NCBI GenBank assembly: GCA_041389885.1
Contig: JAWKRB010000024.1
Coordinates: forward strand, 1-64,000
Source: JAWKRB01 sp041389885
GTDB taxonomy: Bacteria > Myxococcota_A > Polyangia > Polyangiales > Ga0077539
Direction: 5' to 3'
Length of the DNA: 64,000 nucleotides
Shown here: piece after piece, positions 48,211-58,261 of the stretch
How the letters are laid out: each line of letters opens with the position of its first letter
How positions within the stretch are numbered: the stretch's first letter is position 1
Notes under the pieces: model-generated
The model's database searches: none
What the model was told of the DNA's origin: nothing
The model's input: the letters and a program-made list of their open reading frames with translations, nothing else
Program-made: the position numbers and the translations under genes

Positions 48211-49789
48211 TGATCGGCGCCTTCGTGGGGTACATGCTCGCGCCTGCGCGGTGCGCGACGAGGTGCGCCGCAAGCAGGAAGCGCGGCGAAGAGCGCCTGG
48301 TGGCGCCTTCGCGCTCTACCTCACGGTCCTCGCGCTCTCCACCTGCGGGGCTGGTCTTCGAGCTCGTCGAGCGGCCACCACGCCGGCGTCGTACCGCGGG
48401 CGACTCGGTCACGCGCTTCTCCACCGTCGTCGGCGCACCTCTCGGCCATGGGCGTCGGCGCCTGGCTCACCCGCCACGTCACCGAACAGCCTGGTCGGCG
48501 CCTCCTCGACGCGCAGCTCGCCGCCGCCCTCGCCGGGGCGCGACGGCGCCCGGGTGGTCTTTCGCCTACTACTGCGGCGTGGCTCCACGGCGTGCTCTAC
48601 GTCATGGTGTGCCTCACGGACTCTTCGTCGGCGCCGAAGTGCCTCTCCTGCTGCGTGTTCTATGTCGTCGCATGGACGTGCGCACCTCCTCGCGCGGGTG
48701 CTCAGCGTCGAGCGCGGGCGCGCTGGTGGGCTCGCTGCCTTCGCGCTCCTCGCGCTGCCGCGCATGGGCGCCCTCCTGCGCGCGTGGGTGGCCTTCGGCC
48801 TGGGCAACGCGCTCGGGCTTCGCCGCGCCCGCGCCCGGGCCTGACCTCGGCCCCCGCGACGAGGCGCAGGCGCATCTACGCGACCACCGCGGCGCTGCTG
48901 CTGCTGCTCCTCGGGCACCTTTCGGCTGAGCCGTCAGGCCGAGCCGGAGAGGACGAGTCTCCCCTCGGCCCGGTGCTCTGGCCGCCGAGCAGATGCACTG
49001 GCCAGCGCATCGTGGTCACCCGGCAGCACGGGGGCACCAACCTCTTTCTCGACGGCAACCTGCAGTTCGCGAGCTGGGACGAGCACCGCTACCACGAGGC
49101 CCTCGTGCACCCCGCGATGGCCGCGGCGCCGAGGCGGGCGCGGGTGATGATCCTCGGCGGCGGGGACGGGCTCGGTGGCGCGCGAGGTGCTACCCCGAGG
49201 TGCGCGCGATCACTTGGTCGACCTCGACCCGGCGATGACCGCTCTCTGCGCGGCGCGCGCCCTGGCTGCGCGCGCTGAACCGAAGCTCGATGCACGATTC
49301 CGCGGGTGCGCGTGGTGAACGACGACGCGATGGTGTGGCTCGCGGCTCGCGGGCGCGACCTCTACGACGTCGCCGTGGTGGACTTTCCCGACCCCAACTT
49401 CGCGTTAAGTGCTCTACACCCGGCGCTCTTACCAGCTCCCTGCGCGCGCGCCTCGCGCCCGACGCGGTGGTGGTGGTGGCAGGCCTCGTCGGCCCTCGTC
49501 GCGGCGGGTACTGGTGCGGTCGAGCGCACCATGGCCTCGGCGGGCTTTCTCCACCGAGCCGTACCACGCCTTCGTGCCCTCCTTCGGCGAGTGGGGCCAT
49601 GTGCGCGCCTCGGTGGGTCACCCCCGCCGCCCTGGGCCCGCTCCCCGCGGGGCTGCGCTTCGACCGCCGAGGGCTGGCGCGGAATGACCGCGTCTCCGAC
49701 ATGGACCGCGTCGAGGTGCAGATCACCGGCTCAACAACCAGGCCCTCGTGCGCTACTACGAGACTGCCTGGCACCGCTTCACGCAGTAG
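48210..49789 (+). pseudogene. Membrane-fused spermidine synthase-like protein, frameshifted
   Basis: Frame pieces in order read MIGAFVGYMLA, ALYLTVLALSTCG, GDSVTRFSTVVGA, MGVGAWLTRHVTEQPGRR, VLYVMVCLT, VGAEVPLLLRVLCRRMDV, RAWVAFGLGNAL, then a soluble part: GGTNLFLDGNLQFASWDEHR, YHEALVHPAM, RVMILGGGDGL, TSTR/VDLDPAMT, VRVVNDDAMVWLAARG, YDVAVVDFPDPNF, FVPSFGEWGHVRASV and DMDRVEVQI, ending TRFTQ-like at TAG 49787. This is the aminopropyltransferase fold (GGGDG SAM-site and D-x-x-D-P-N segments) preceded by multiple membrane helices, as in membrane-type SpeE. Roughly one frame change per 100 bases. Confidence 0.72.
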
Positions 49790-49810
49790 CTCCGCGCGAC
49801 CGACGCATCT

Positions 49811-50322
49811 CACATCCTGCGCTGCCGCGCACCCCTTCTCCCGCCTCGCTGCGTTCGACACACGTCAGGAATCCGCTTGAAAACAAGCGTGATGCGCCTC
49901 TGGTCGGCGCGCCGCCGCTCGTCCCTTCGACCCGACGCGGGGCCCTCCACCCTCGCCCCTCCTCCATGGGCTTCGCCGATGGAGGAGGGCTGAGACACAA
50001 GGGATGGCAGGCACATCCGCGCGGTCTCAGGCCATGTGACGCATCCCAAGGGCAGTTCGACGCGGAGCATCCACCCGAAGGACGCAGCCCCTCCTCCATC
50101 GGCGAAGCCCATGGAGGAGGGCGGGGGCGGAGGTGGCCCCACGCTGGGTCGAAGTGGACGAGCGGCGGCGCGCAATCGACCAGAGGCGCATCACGCTTGT
50201 TTTCAAGCGGATTCTGACGTGTGTGTGTCGAACGCAGCGAGGCGGGAGAGGGCGCGCGGTAGCGCGGTGTGGGCCCGCGGCGTGGGTTCATCTCAACCCT
50301 TCAAATCCCCTGTGGGAGGGTG
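49811..50322. repeat. Dispersed palindromic element, copy C (loop inverted)
   Basis: The same element as at 1430-1877 and 10883-11489. Nested hairpins are at 49956-49989 and 50088-50121. The loop between them (49990-50087) is the reverse complement of the loop in copies A and B. The outer arms are not reversed: the left arm has CTTCTCCCGC and the right arm GCGGGAGAGGGCG, as in copy B. The right end carries the terminal CTTCAAATCCCCTGTGG segment, while the left end lacks it. The element abuts the end of a dienelactone hydrolase fragment. The 871-base gap between the broken spermidine synthase and the caspase gene is filled by this copy, that fragment and about 180 bases before the caspase gene in which I see nothing but a strong ribosome site. 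Confidence 0.88.
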
Positions 50323-50478
50323 TTGGCCGCTGCGGTTCGCGAAGGCGTGCCCCGCGCCTTCATCGACGTGAAACGTCACGTCGCGACCGAGCTCGCGCAG
50401 GGTGCGCCTCCATCGCGCGCACGTCCCCGAGGGGAATGCCCTGGTCTTCGTCGCCGAAGAGCCCGAGCGGCGGCGCAT
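50323..50478 (-). pseudogene. C-terminal fragment of a dienelactone hydrolase-like gene
   Basis: On the minus strand PLGLFGDEDQGIPLGDVRAM can be read in one frame and LRELGRDVTFHVDEGAGHAF in the next, matching the last third of dienelactone hydrolases (acid Asp in G-x-x-D, catalytic His in AGHAF). The frame then runs directly into the terminal sequence of repeat copy C (PTGDLKG, stop). The N-terminal two thirds are missing. It looks like a gene cut by the element and by a deletion. Confidence 0.6.
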
Positions 50479-50660
50479 GAGGCGCGGGAGGCTACCACCG
50501 CGAACGGCTGTGAACCCCGCGCGGTGTCAACCGGCGGTCACACCCTCCCCTCCGACCGTTCTCGCCCCGATCGCCGATTCGCACTTGTTTTCAAGCGATT
50601 TTCACGTCGGCACGCGGCCTGCTCATCCCCCCTTCGTCCCCCACCGTAGCGGAGGTCACC

Positions 50661-52223
50661 ATGAAGCGACGCGCGATCCTCTCGGCCCTGACCCTTACGA
50701 CGCTCCTCGGCGCGACCACGACGGTCTACGCGCAGCGCCGCACCCCTGGGGCGACGCCGAGCGCACGCGCGGACTCCGCGCGCCCCCTGCGCTACCGCCT
50801 CGACGGCGCCCTCTCGACGCGCGACCGCACCGACGACGAGGGCCGCCACTTCCGCGCGCGGCGCATCACCCTCCACCGCGGCGACCGCGTGGTCTTCAGC
50901 CTCAGCTCGTCGGACTTCGACACCGTCGCGCGGGTCACCGGCCCCGGCGGCGCGGGCACCTGGCAGGACGACGACGGCGCCGGCGAGGGGACCAACTCCC
51001 GCCTGCGCTTCGTCGCCCCCCGCGACGGCGCCTACAGCTTCGTGGCGACCTCCTACGCCGAGGGCGAGACGGGCTCGTTTCAGGCGGTGATCGAGATCCA
51101 GCCGGGCTCGGTGAACGACCCCGACGAGGGCGATGAGGACGGCGACGACGGCGAAGACAACGGCCGGATGGAGCGCGACGACCGCCGCGACGACCGCCGC
51201 GACGACCGCCGCGACGACGCCGACGACGCCGACGAGGAGAGCGACCAGGACGACGACCGCGCCGAGGCGGCCCCTGAGGCGGCCCCTGAGGCCGACGCCG
51301 CGCGCCCCTCCGCCAACGCCGCGGGCGGACGCACCTTCGGGATCTTCGTGGGCATCACGAACTACCAGGGCGAGAACGACAACCTGCCGGGCTCCGCCGC
51401 CGACGCGGTGCAGCTCGCCCGCGCGTTTCAGCGCGCCGGGTGGATGCAGCGCAGCAACGCCGTGGTGCTCACCGACCGCGAGGCCACCGTCGCCAACGTG
51501 CGCCAGGCGTTTCGCACCGTCGCGCCGCGGGTGGGCCCCCACGACACGCTGGTGTTCTTCTACGACGGCCACGGCGGGAGCTCGGCGCTCGACCTCCGCG
51601 GCCCGGACCTCTCGCGCAGCGAGCTCGGGCGGCTGATGGACGGGGTGCGCGGGCGGCAGCTGCTGGTCCTCGACTCGTGCTCCGCGGGGGGCTTCGAGCG
51701 CGTCGTGCGGGGCCACCCGAACCGCGCGGGCCTCTTCTCGTCGAGCGCGAGCGAGACCTCGAGCACCGCGCCCGCGGTGGGCGCCGGCGGCTGGCTCGCG
51801 TACGCCTTTCGCGAGGCCGTGAACGGCGCGGTGCAGCGCCGCCCCGACGGCTCCCTCGACTTCAACCAGGTGGTCGCGTACGTGCGCCAGCAGTACCGCG
51901 CGCACAACGTCGACCAGACCCTCGTGGCGGTGAACTCCCGCGGCCCGAGCTTCGCCATCGGCGGACGCGGCGACGCCGTAGGCCCGAACCTCCCCGCCGA
52001 CACCGCCGTGGCGAGCAACGACCCGCAGCAGCCGCCGGAGTACAACGGGCAGCTCCCGGCGATGGTCCCGATCTTTCCGCAGTTCCTCAACGGGATGCGG
52101 CTCCCCACCGCGCGTCCTGGCGCGGGCGACGACGGCCTCTTCGGCTCGAACGACCAGTTCGCGTCGCTCCTCGGCACGGGGATGCAGGTCGCCGGCGCGG
52201 TGCTCAACGCCGCGACGAAGTGA
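50661..52223 (+). CDS. Exported caspase-like (peptidase C14) protein
   Basis: The 520-residue protein has a Sec signal (ILSALTLTTLLGATTTVYAQ), a pre-peptidase C-terminal-like beta domain at its N side (about 45-150; HFRARRITLHRGDRVVFSL), an acidic linker with three 12-base DNA repeats encoding DDRR (51176-51211), and a caspase-hemoglobinase fold from about residue 225. GIFVGITNYQ opens it, His304 lies in FFYDGHGG and Cys340 in LVLDSCSAGG, the expected dyad. An unusual Asn/Gln/Pro-rich tail follows. GGAGGT eight bases before ATG is a strong ribosome site. Bacterial caspase-like proteins cleave after basic residues; the target is unknown. It is convergent with the ccmH-like gene. Confidence 0.9.
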   Translation: MKRRAILSALTLTTLLGATTTVYAQRRTPGATPSARADSARPLRYRLDGALSTRDRTDDEGRHFRARRITLHRGDRVVFSLSSSDFDTVARVTGPGGAGTWQDDDGAGEGTNSRLRFVAPRDGAYSFVATSYAEGETGSFQAVIEIQPGSVNDPDEGDEDGDDGEDNGRMERDDRRDDRRDDRRDDADDADEESDQDDDRAEAAPEAAPEADAARPSANAAGGRTFGIFVGITNYQGENDNLPGSAADAVQLARAFQRAGWMQRSNAVVLTDREATVANVRQAFRTVAPRVGPHDTLVFFYDGHGGSSALDLRGPDLSRSELGRLMDGVRGRQLLVLDSCSAGGFERVVRGHPNRAGLFSSSASETSSTAPAVGAGGWLAYAFREAVNGAVQRRPDGSLDFNQVVAYVRQQYRAHNVDQTLVAVNSRGPSFAIGGRGDAVGPNLPADTAVASNDPQQPPEYNGQLPAMVPIFPQFLNGMRLPTARPGAGDDGLFGSNDQFASLLGTGMQVAGAVLNAATK

Positions 52224-52233
52224 CTCCCCCCGG

Positions 52234-52716
52234 TCAGGCGTCGTCGAGGCGCGCGAGCTCTTCGTCGAGGCGCGCGTCGTAGTCGTCCCGAGGCGCCGCG
52301 GGCTTCGCGGCCGTCGCGGGAGCCTCCGGGGTCGCGACCCGGCGCGTCCATCGCCGCACGAGACCCACCAGCAGCAGCACCGAGGCCAGCATCGCCGCGC
52401 CCACGAGCACGGGCACGAAGGTGCGCGTGTCGCCGTCGCGGGGCACCGCGCGGATGCGGTCGCCGTAGCGCGCGATGATGTCGGCCTCGATCGACGCGCC
52501 GCTCTCGCCGCGGCGGAGGCGCGTGCGAATCTCGCCCCGCAGGGTGTCGGCGAGGGGAGACTCGTGGGCGTCGAGGGTCTGGTTCCAGCAGCAGGGCGCG
52601 AGCAGCCGGCTCTGAATCGCCCGCTCGCCCTGCACCTCCATCGTCGTGCCCGGCGCCTGCGCCGCGGCTGCAGGACCGAGTGTCACAAGGCTCGCGACGA
52701 GGATCACCCAACGCAT
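52234..52716 (-). CDS. ccmH: Cytochrome c maturation protein CcmH-like (CCW-type)
   Basis: The 160-residue protein has a signal peptide (ILVASLVTLGPAAAAQA), a CcmH domain (RLLAPCCWNQTLDAHESPLA, ADTLRGEIRTRLRRGESGASI, DIIARYGDRIRAVP), one membrane segment at about 100-120 and a Lys/Asp-rich tail. CcmH reduces the heme-binding cysteines of apocytochrome c. The classic CxxC is replaced by adjacent cysteines (42 and 43) in APCCWN; I recall this form from other deltaproteobacterial-type sequences, so it may be a lineage variant. It lies 10 bases from the convergent caspase gene. The broken ccmC and ccmD-like genes are 4.4 kb away. Confidence 0.85.
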   Translation of the reverse strand: MRWVILVASLVTLGPAAAAQAPGTTMEVQGERAIQSRLLAPCCWNQTLDAHESPLADTLRGEIRTRLRRGESGASIEADIIARYGDRIRAVPRDGDTRTFVPVLVGAAMLASVLLLVGLVRRWTRRVATPEAPATAAKPAAPRDDYDARLDEELARLDDA

Positions 52717-52747
52717 CGCGCACTCGTACCGCAGCCTGAGCCCCGGG

Positions 52748-53569
52748 TCACGGGCTCAAGAGCGCCCATGGGCTCGGGCGCTCCCCCGAGCGCGTCGATT
52801 CGTACCCCGCGCCCCCCGCGAGCGCGGCCAACGCGGCGGCGTCGAGCTCGACGAGAAAGCCCACCCAGGGGCGAAAGGTCATCCCCAACGGCGCCTCGCG
52901 CCCCAGCGCTCGCAGCCCGCGCCGCAGCGCGCCCCGCAGCCGCGGAGCCCCTTCGCCCTTCGGCCCCCAGGCGCTGAGCAGCACCGGCGCCTCGGGCGCG
53001 AGGGCGCGCGTCGCCGCCAGCACCGCCGCGCGGTCTTCGGGGCGCGCGACGTACGAGAGGCTCGTCCAGCCGTAGACCACCAGGTCGACGCGGCGATCGC
53101 GTAGAAACCCCAGCGGCCCAAGGGATCTCGTCGCGAGGGGGAGGTCCTCGAGGCGGGCGCGGACGCAGGCGGCGTCGGGGTCTCCCGCGAAGCGCGCGCG
53201 GGCGTCGTCGACCAGAGCCTCGCAGGGATCGAAGCCGACGACCGAGAAGCCCAGCGCCCGCAGCGCCGCGAGCTCGCGCCCGCCCCCGCACCCTGCCACG
53301 AGGGCGACGCCCCCGCGCGGGACGCTCGGGTGCGCGAGGGCCTCGCGCTCCCAGTCCATGAGCCCCTCGCGGTCGAGGCGGCTCCCGGCGCGGTAGGTGC
53401 CGCCGCGGGCGTAGATCGCGTCGTTGATCCGCGCGCGGGCGGGCGCGTCGAGCAGGGCGCAGAGCAGCTCGTCGCGGAGCGCGACCTCGGCCCGCAGCGC
53501 GGCGTGCGAGGCGCGGTCTGCCGCGAGCAGCGCGCGGGCCCAGAGGGGCGCGTCGAGGGAGGGGGCCAT
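52748..53569 (-). CDS. Class I SAM-dependent methyltransferase
   Basis: The 273-residue protein has an N-terminal helical part (about 1-85) and a Rossmann methyltransferase fold. Motif I is VALVAGCGGGRELAAL, followed by FSVVGFDPCEALVDDAR (acidic end of strand 2) and VDLVVYGWTSLSYV. The substrate cannot be told. It lies 31 bases upstream of ccmH in the same direction and 22 bases after the thioesterase-like gene, so the three minus-strand genes may be co-transcribed. No signal peptide. Confidence 0.82.
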   Translation of the reverse strand: MAPSLDAPLWARALLAADRASHAALRAEVALRDELLCALLDAPARARINDAIYARGGTYRAGSRLDREGLMDWEREALAHPSVPRGGVALVAGCGGGRELAALRALGFSVVGFDPCEALVDDARARFAGDPDAACVRARLEDLPLATRSLGPLGFLRDRRVDLVVYGWTSLSYVARPEDRAAVLAATRALAPEAPVLLSAWGPKGEGAPRLRGALRRGLRALGREAPLGMTFRPWVGFLVELDAAALAALAGGAGYESTRSGERPSPWALLSP

Positions 53570-53591
53570 CGCGCGAGTATGGAGCCTACGC

Positions 53592-54029
53592 TCAGCGGCC
53601 GCCGGGGAGCGCGTAGGTCACCTGCGCCGCCGCCACCGGCGCGTCTTCTCCCTCCGAGCGGAGAAGCACCTGACCCACGGCGCTCGATCGACCGAGCTTG
53701 AGCAGGGTGGCCTCGGCGACGAGGTCCGCGGCGCGGGGGCGGCGGAGAAAATCGATCGAGAGGTGCGCGGTCACCGCCATGGGCTCAAAGCCGATGTGCG
53801 CGAGCACCAGGAGGTACATCGCGGTGTCGGCGAGGGTCATCAGGGTCGGCCCCGAGACCGTGTCGCCGGGTCGCAGGTGCTCGCGGTGAAAGGGCTGCAC
53901 GAGCGTCACCCGCCCAGGGCCCACCCCGGTCACCCTCACGCTCACCTGAAGCTCGGGAAAGGCCTGGCGGAGAAAGCGATCCAGCGCCTCGGGGGTCGCC
54001 TCGGGTCGGTTCGTGAGCGGGCCGCGCAT
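53592..54029 (-). CDS. PaaI-like hotdog-fold thioesterase
   Basis: The 145-residue protein matches PaaI/YdiI-type acyl-CoA thioesterases: a central helix segment GPTLMTLADTAMYLLVLAH with the usual Asp replaced in part (T-L-A-D-T), then MAVTAHLSIDFLRRP and ATLLKLGRSSAVGQVLL. ATG 54029 (MRGPLTNRPEATPEALDRF) fits family length; the open frame continues 49 codons upstream without family similarity. It hydrolyses a CoA thioester by inference. First of three minus-strand genes ending with ccmH. Confidence 0.85.
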   Translation of the reverse strand: MRGPLTNRPEATPEALDRFLRQAFPELQVSVRVTGVGPGRVTLVQPFHREHLRPGDTVSGPTLMTLADTAMYLLVLAHIGFEPMAVTAHLSIDFLRRPRAADLVAEATLLKLGRSSAVGQVLLRSEGEDAPVAAAQVTYALPGGR

Positions 54030-54481
54030 CGCAGGGAGCCTATCCCGAAGCCCGCGCTCCGTCCGTGGCACGACACCATGTCGGCACGAACCGACAATGT
54101 CGGGATTCAGCGACAGCGCGTCTGTCTGGAAACGCCGACGTCTCTCCTCACCTTGGGAGACCGCCCCGTGCGCCACCTCGTCGGGCGGGGCACTGAATCC
54201 CGGGGAAGCACGGTGAGAGTTCCAGCGATCGTCGCGACCTTGGCGGGGCTCCCCGTGTCCCCCTGGGCCGACACCGAGCTCGACTGTGGAGAACCGTCAT
54301 TCGGCGACCGCGGCACGGGCTGTGAAGTACCCGGGGCGTGGTCCTGCTCGGACGGGGCCCCGCACCCTCACGAGGGCCACGGCCAGGCTCCCCGCGCGAC
54401 TCCCCTGACGCCTTGCCCCGCGTCGCGCCGAGGACCTCCGAGACGCCCCCTTCACCCCCTCCGCCCGTCAAGAGCCGACGC
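54030..54481. other. Intergenic region between divergent thioesterase and SulP genes
   Basis: About 450 bases with no recognised gene. A plus-strand frame from 54078 to 54485 is open but has skewed composition and no similarity I can name. The clearest structure is the TGTCGG palindrome listed separately. G+C rich with many short hairpins. Confidence 0.4.
54079..54103. promoter_or_regulatory. TGTCGG inverted/direct repeat, possible operator
   Basis: TGTCGG-CACGAA-CCGACA is a perfect 6-bp inverted repeat with a 6-base gap (54079-54096), followed by a third TGTCGG at 54098. It lies 50 bases upstream of the thioesterase start and about 380 bases from the SulP start. The arrangement resembles a dimeric-regulator site, but no regulator gene is adjacent. 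Confidence 0.3.
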
Positions 54482-55978
54482 ATGACGCGAGAATCTCTCA
54501 GCCGCGACCTCCCCGCCTCCTTCGTGGTCTTTCTCGTGGCCCTGCCGCTCTCGATGGGCATCGCCCTCGCGTCGGGGGCGCCGATCTTGTCGGGGCTCAT
54601 CGCGGCGGTCCTCGGCGGCGTGGTGGTCGGGGCGCTGTCGGGGGTCCCGCTGCAGGTGAGCGGCCCCGCGGCGGGGCTGGCGGTGATCGTCTTCGGCTAC
54701 ATCGAGCAGTTCGGCCTCCCGGTGCTCGGCGCCATCATCGCGCTCGCGGGCCTGCTGCAGATCGGCCTCGGCGCGGCGCGCATCGCCCGCGTGGCGCTGG
54801 CGATCTCGCCCGCGGTGGTGCACGGCATGCTCGCGGGCATCGGCATTCAGATCGCCCTCGCGCAGCTCCACGTGGTGCTCGGCGACGCCCCCGAGAGCTC
54901 GGCGATCAAGAACATCCTCGCCCTGCCGCATCAGGTCGCGCACATGCACAACGGCGCGACGGCGGTGGGCATCGCCTCGATCGCCCTCGTGGTGCTCTGG
55001 CCCATGCTCCCCTCGGCGGCGCTCAAGCGGGTGCCCGCGCCCCTGGTCGCGGTCGGCGCCTGCACCCTCGCCGCGGCGGCGCTGCGTCTGAACGTCCCCC
55101 GCGTCGAGCTCCCCGGCAACCCCCTCTCGGCCTTTCACGCCCCCGCGCTGCCCAGCCAGTACGGCGCGGCGGTGCTGGCGGCGGTGACCCTCGCGGTGGT
55201 CGCCAGCGCCGAGTCGCTGCTCTCAGCGGTCGCCACCGACAAGCTGCACGACGGCCCCCGCGCGGACCTCGACCGCGAGCTCATCGCGCAGGGCGTGGGC
55301 AACGTCACCTCGGGGCTCCTCGGGGGCCTGCCCATCACCGGCGTGATCGTTCGCTCCCGCGCGAACATCGACGCGGGCGGGCAGACGCGGGCCTCGACGA
55401 TGCTCCACGGGCTGTGGGTGCTGTTCTTCGTGGGGGCGCTCAGCGGGGTGATCGCGATGATCCCCAAGGCCGCGCTCGCCGGGCTGCTGGTGGTGGTGGG
55501 CGCGCGGCTCGTGAGCCCGACGCACATCCGGGAGATGATCCGCACCGAGCAGTGGCCGGTGTACGCCGTCACCCTGCTGGGCGTGGTCGGGATCAACCTC
55601 CTCGCGGGCATCGGCCTGGGCGTGACCCTCGCCGTGGTCACCCTGCTGCGACGGCTCACCCGCGTCGAGGTGAGCACCGAGGCGCGAGACGGCAAGGTGC
55701 ACGTGGTCATCGAGGGCTCGCTCACCTTCGTCGGCGTGCCGAAGGTGACCAGCGCCCTCGCGGCGATCCCGCCCGGACGCCACGTCGACATCGACCTCGT
55801 CGTCGACGTGATCGACCACGCGGCCTTCGAGGCGCTGCACGAGTGGCGCGGAGGCTACGAGCGCACCGGCGGCTCCGTCGACATGGACCAGCTCCACGAG
55901 GCCTGGTCGCCGAAGCAGGACACCGCCTACGAAGACCCCGCCGCGGAGATGCTCCCGGTGCAGGTCGCCAAGGCCTGA
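54482..55978 (+). CDS. SulP-family inorganic anion transporter with STAS domain
   Basis: The 498-residue inner-membrane protein starts at ATG 54482 (MTRESLSRDLPASFVVFLVALPLSMGIALASG, first part quoted only to LSMG in the usual family entry). About ten to twelve membrane helices follow, with VPLQVSGPAAGLAVIV and the SulP hallmark GGLPITGVIVRSRANIDAGG. A STAS domain occupies the last 110 residues or so (VHVVIEGSLTFVGVPKV...). SulP members carry sulfate, bicarbonate or other anions; a carbonic anhydrase, sometimes paired with bicarbonate types, is not nearby. The substrate is therefore open. No strong ribosome site is seen. Confidence 0.92.
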   Translation: MTRESLSRDLPASFVVFLVALPLSMGIALASGAPILSGLIAAVLGGVVVGALSGVPLQVSGPAAGLAVIVFGYIEQFGLPVLGAIIALAGLLQIGLGAARIARVALAISPAVVHGMLAGIGIQIALAQLHVVLGDAPESSAIKNILALPHQVAHMHNGATAVGIASIALVVLWPMLPSAALKRVPAPLVAVGACTLAAAALRLNVPRVELPGNPLSAFHAPALPSQYGAAVLAAVTLAVVASAESLLSAVATDKLHDGPRADLDRELIAQGVGNVTSGLLGGLPITGVIVRSRANIDAGGQTRASTMLHGLWVLFFVGALSGVIAMIPKAALAGLLVVVGARLVSPTHIREMIRTEQWPVYAVTLLGVVGINLLAGIGLGVTLAVVTLLRRLTRVEVSTEARDGKVHVVIEGSLTFVGVPKVTSALAAIPPGRHVDIDLVVDVIDHAAFEALHEWRGGYERTGGSVDMDQLHEAWSPKQDTAYEDPAAEMLPVQVAKA

Positions 55979-56013
55979 GCGCCCCGCGGGGGGCCTCGCC
56001 GCCGCGACTTGTT

Positions 56014-56031
56014 GACCCGCCCCCGCGGGTC
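56014..56031 (+). terminator. GACCCGC hairpin after the SulP gene
   Basis: GACCCGC-CCCC-GCGGGTC is a perfect 7-bp stem 35 bases after the SulP stop and 37 bases before the next start. It could end SulP transcription or lie in the leader of the Cys-rich gene. No T tract. Confidence 0.4.
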
Positions 56032-56068
56032 GCGCTCTGATCTCGCCCACACGGAGGCGACACAGGCG

Positions 56069-58246
<2,178 letters not shown>

Positions 58247-58261
58247 GCGCGCGGGCGCGGG

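Noticed and set aside
54078..54485. Small plus-strand gene before the SulP transporter
   Set aside because: Composition and lack of a ribosome site argue against it; the frame overlaps the SulP start and shows no known motif.
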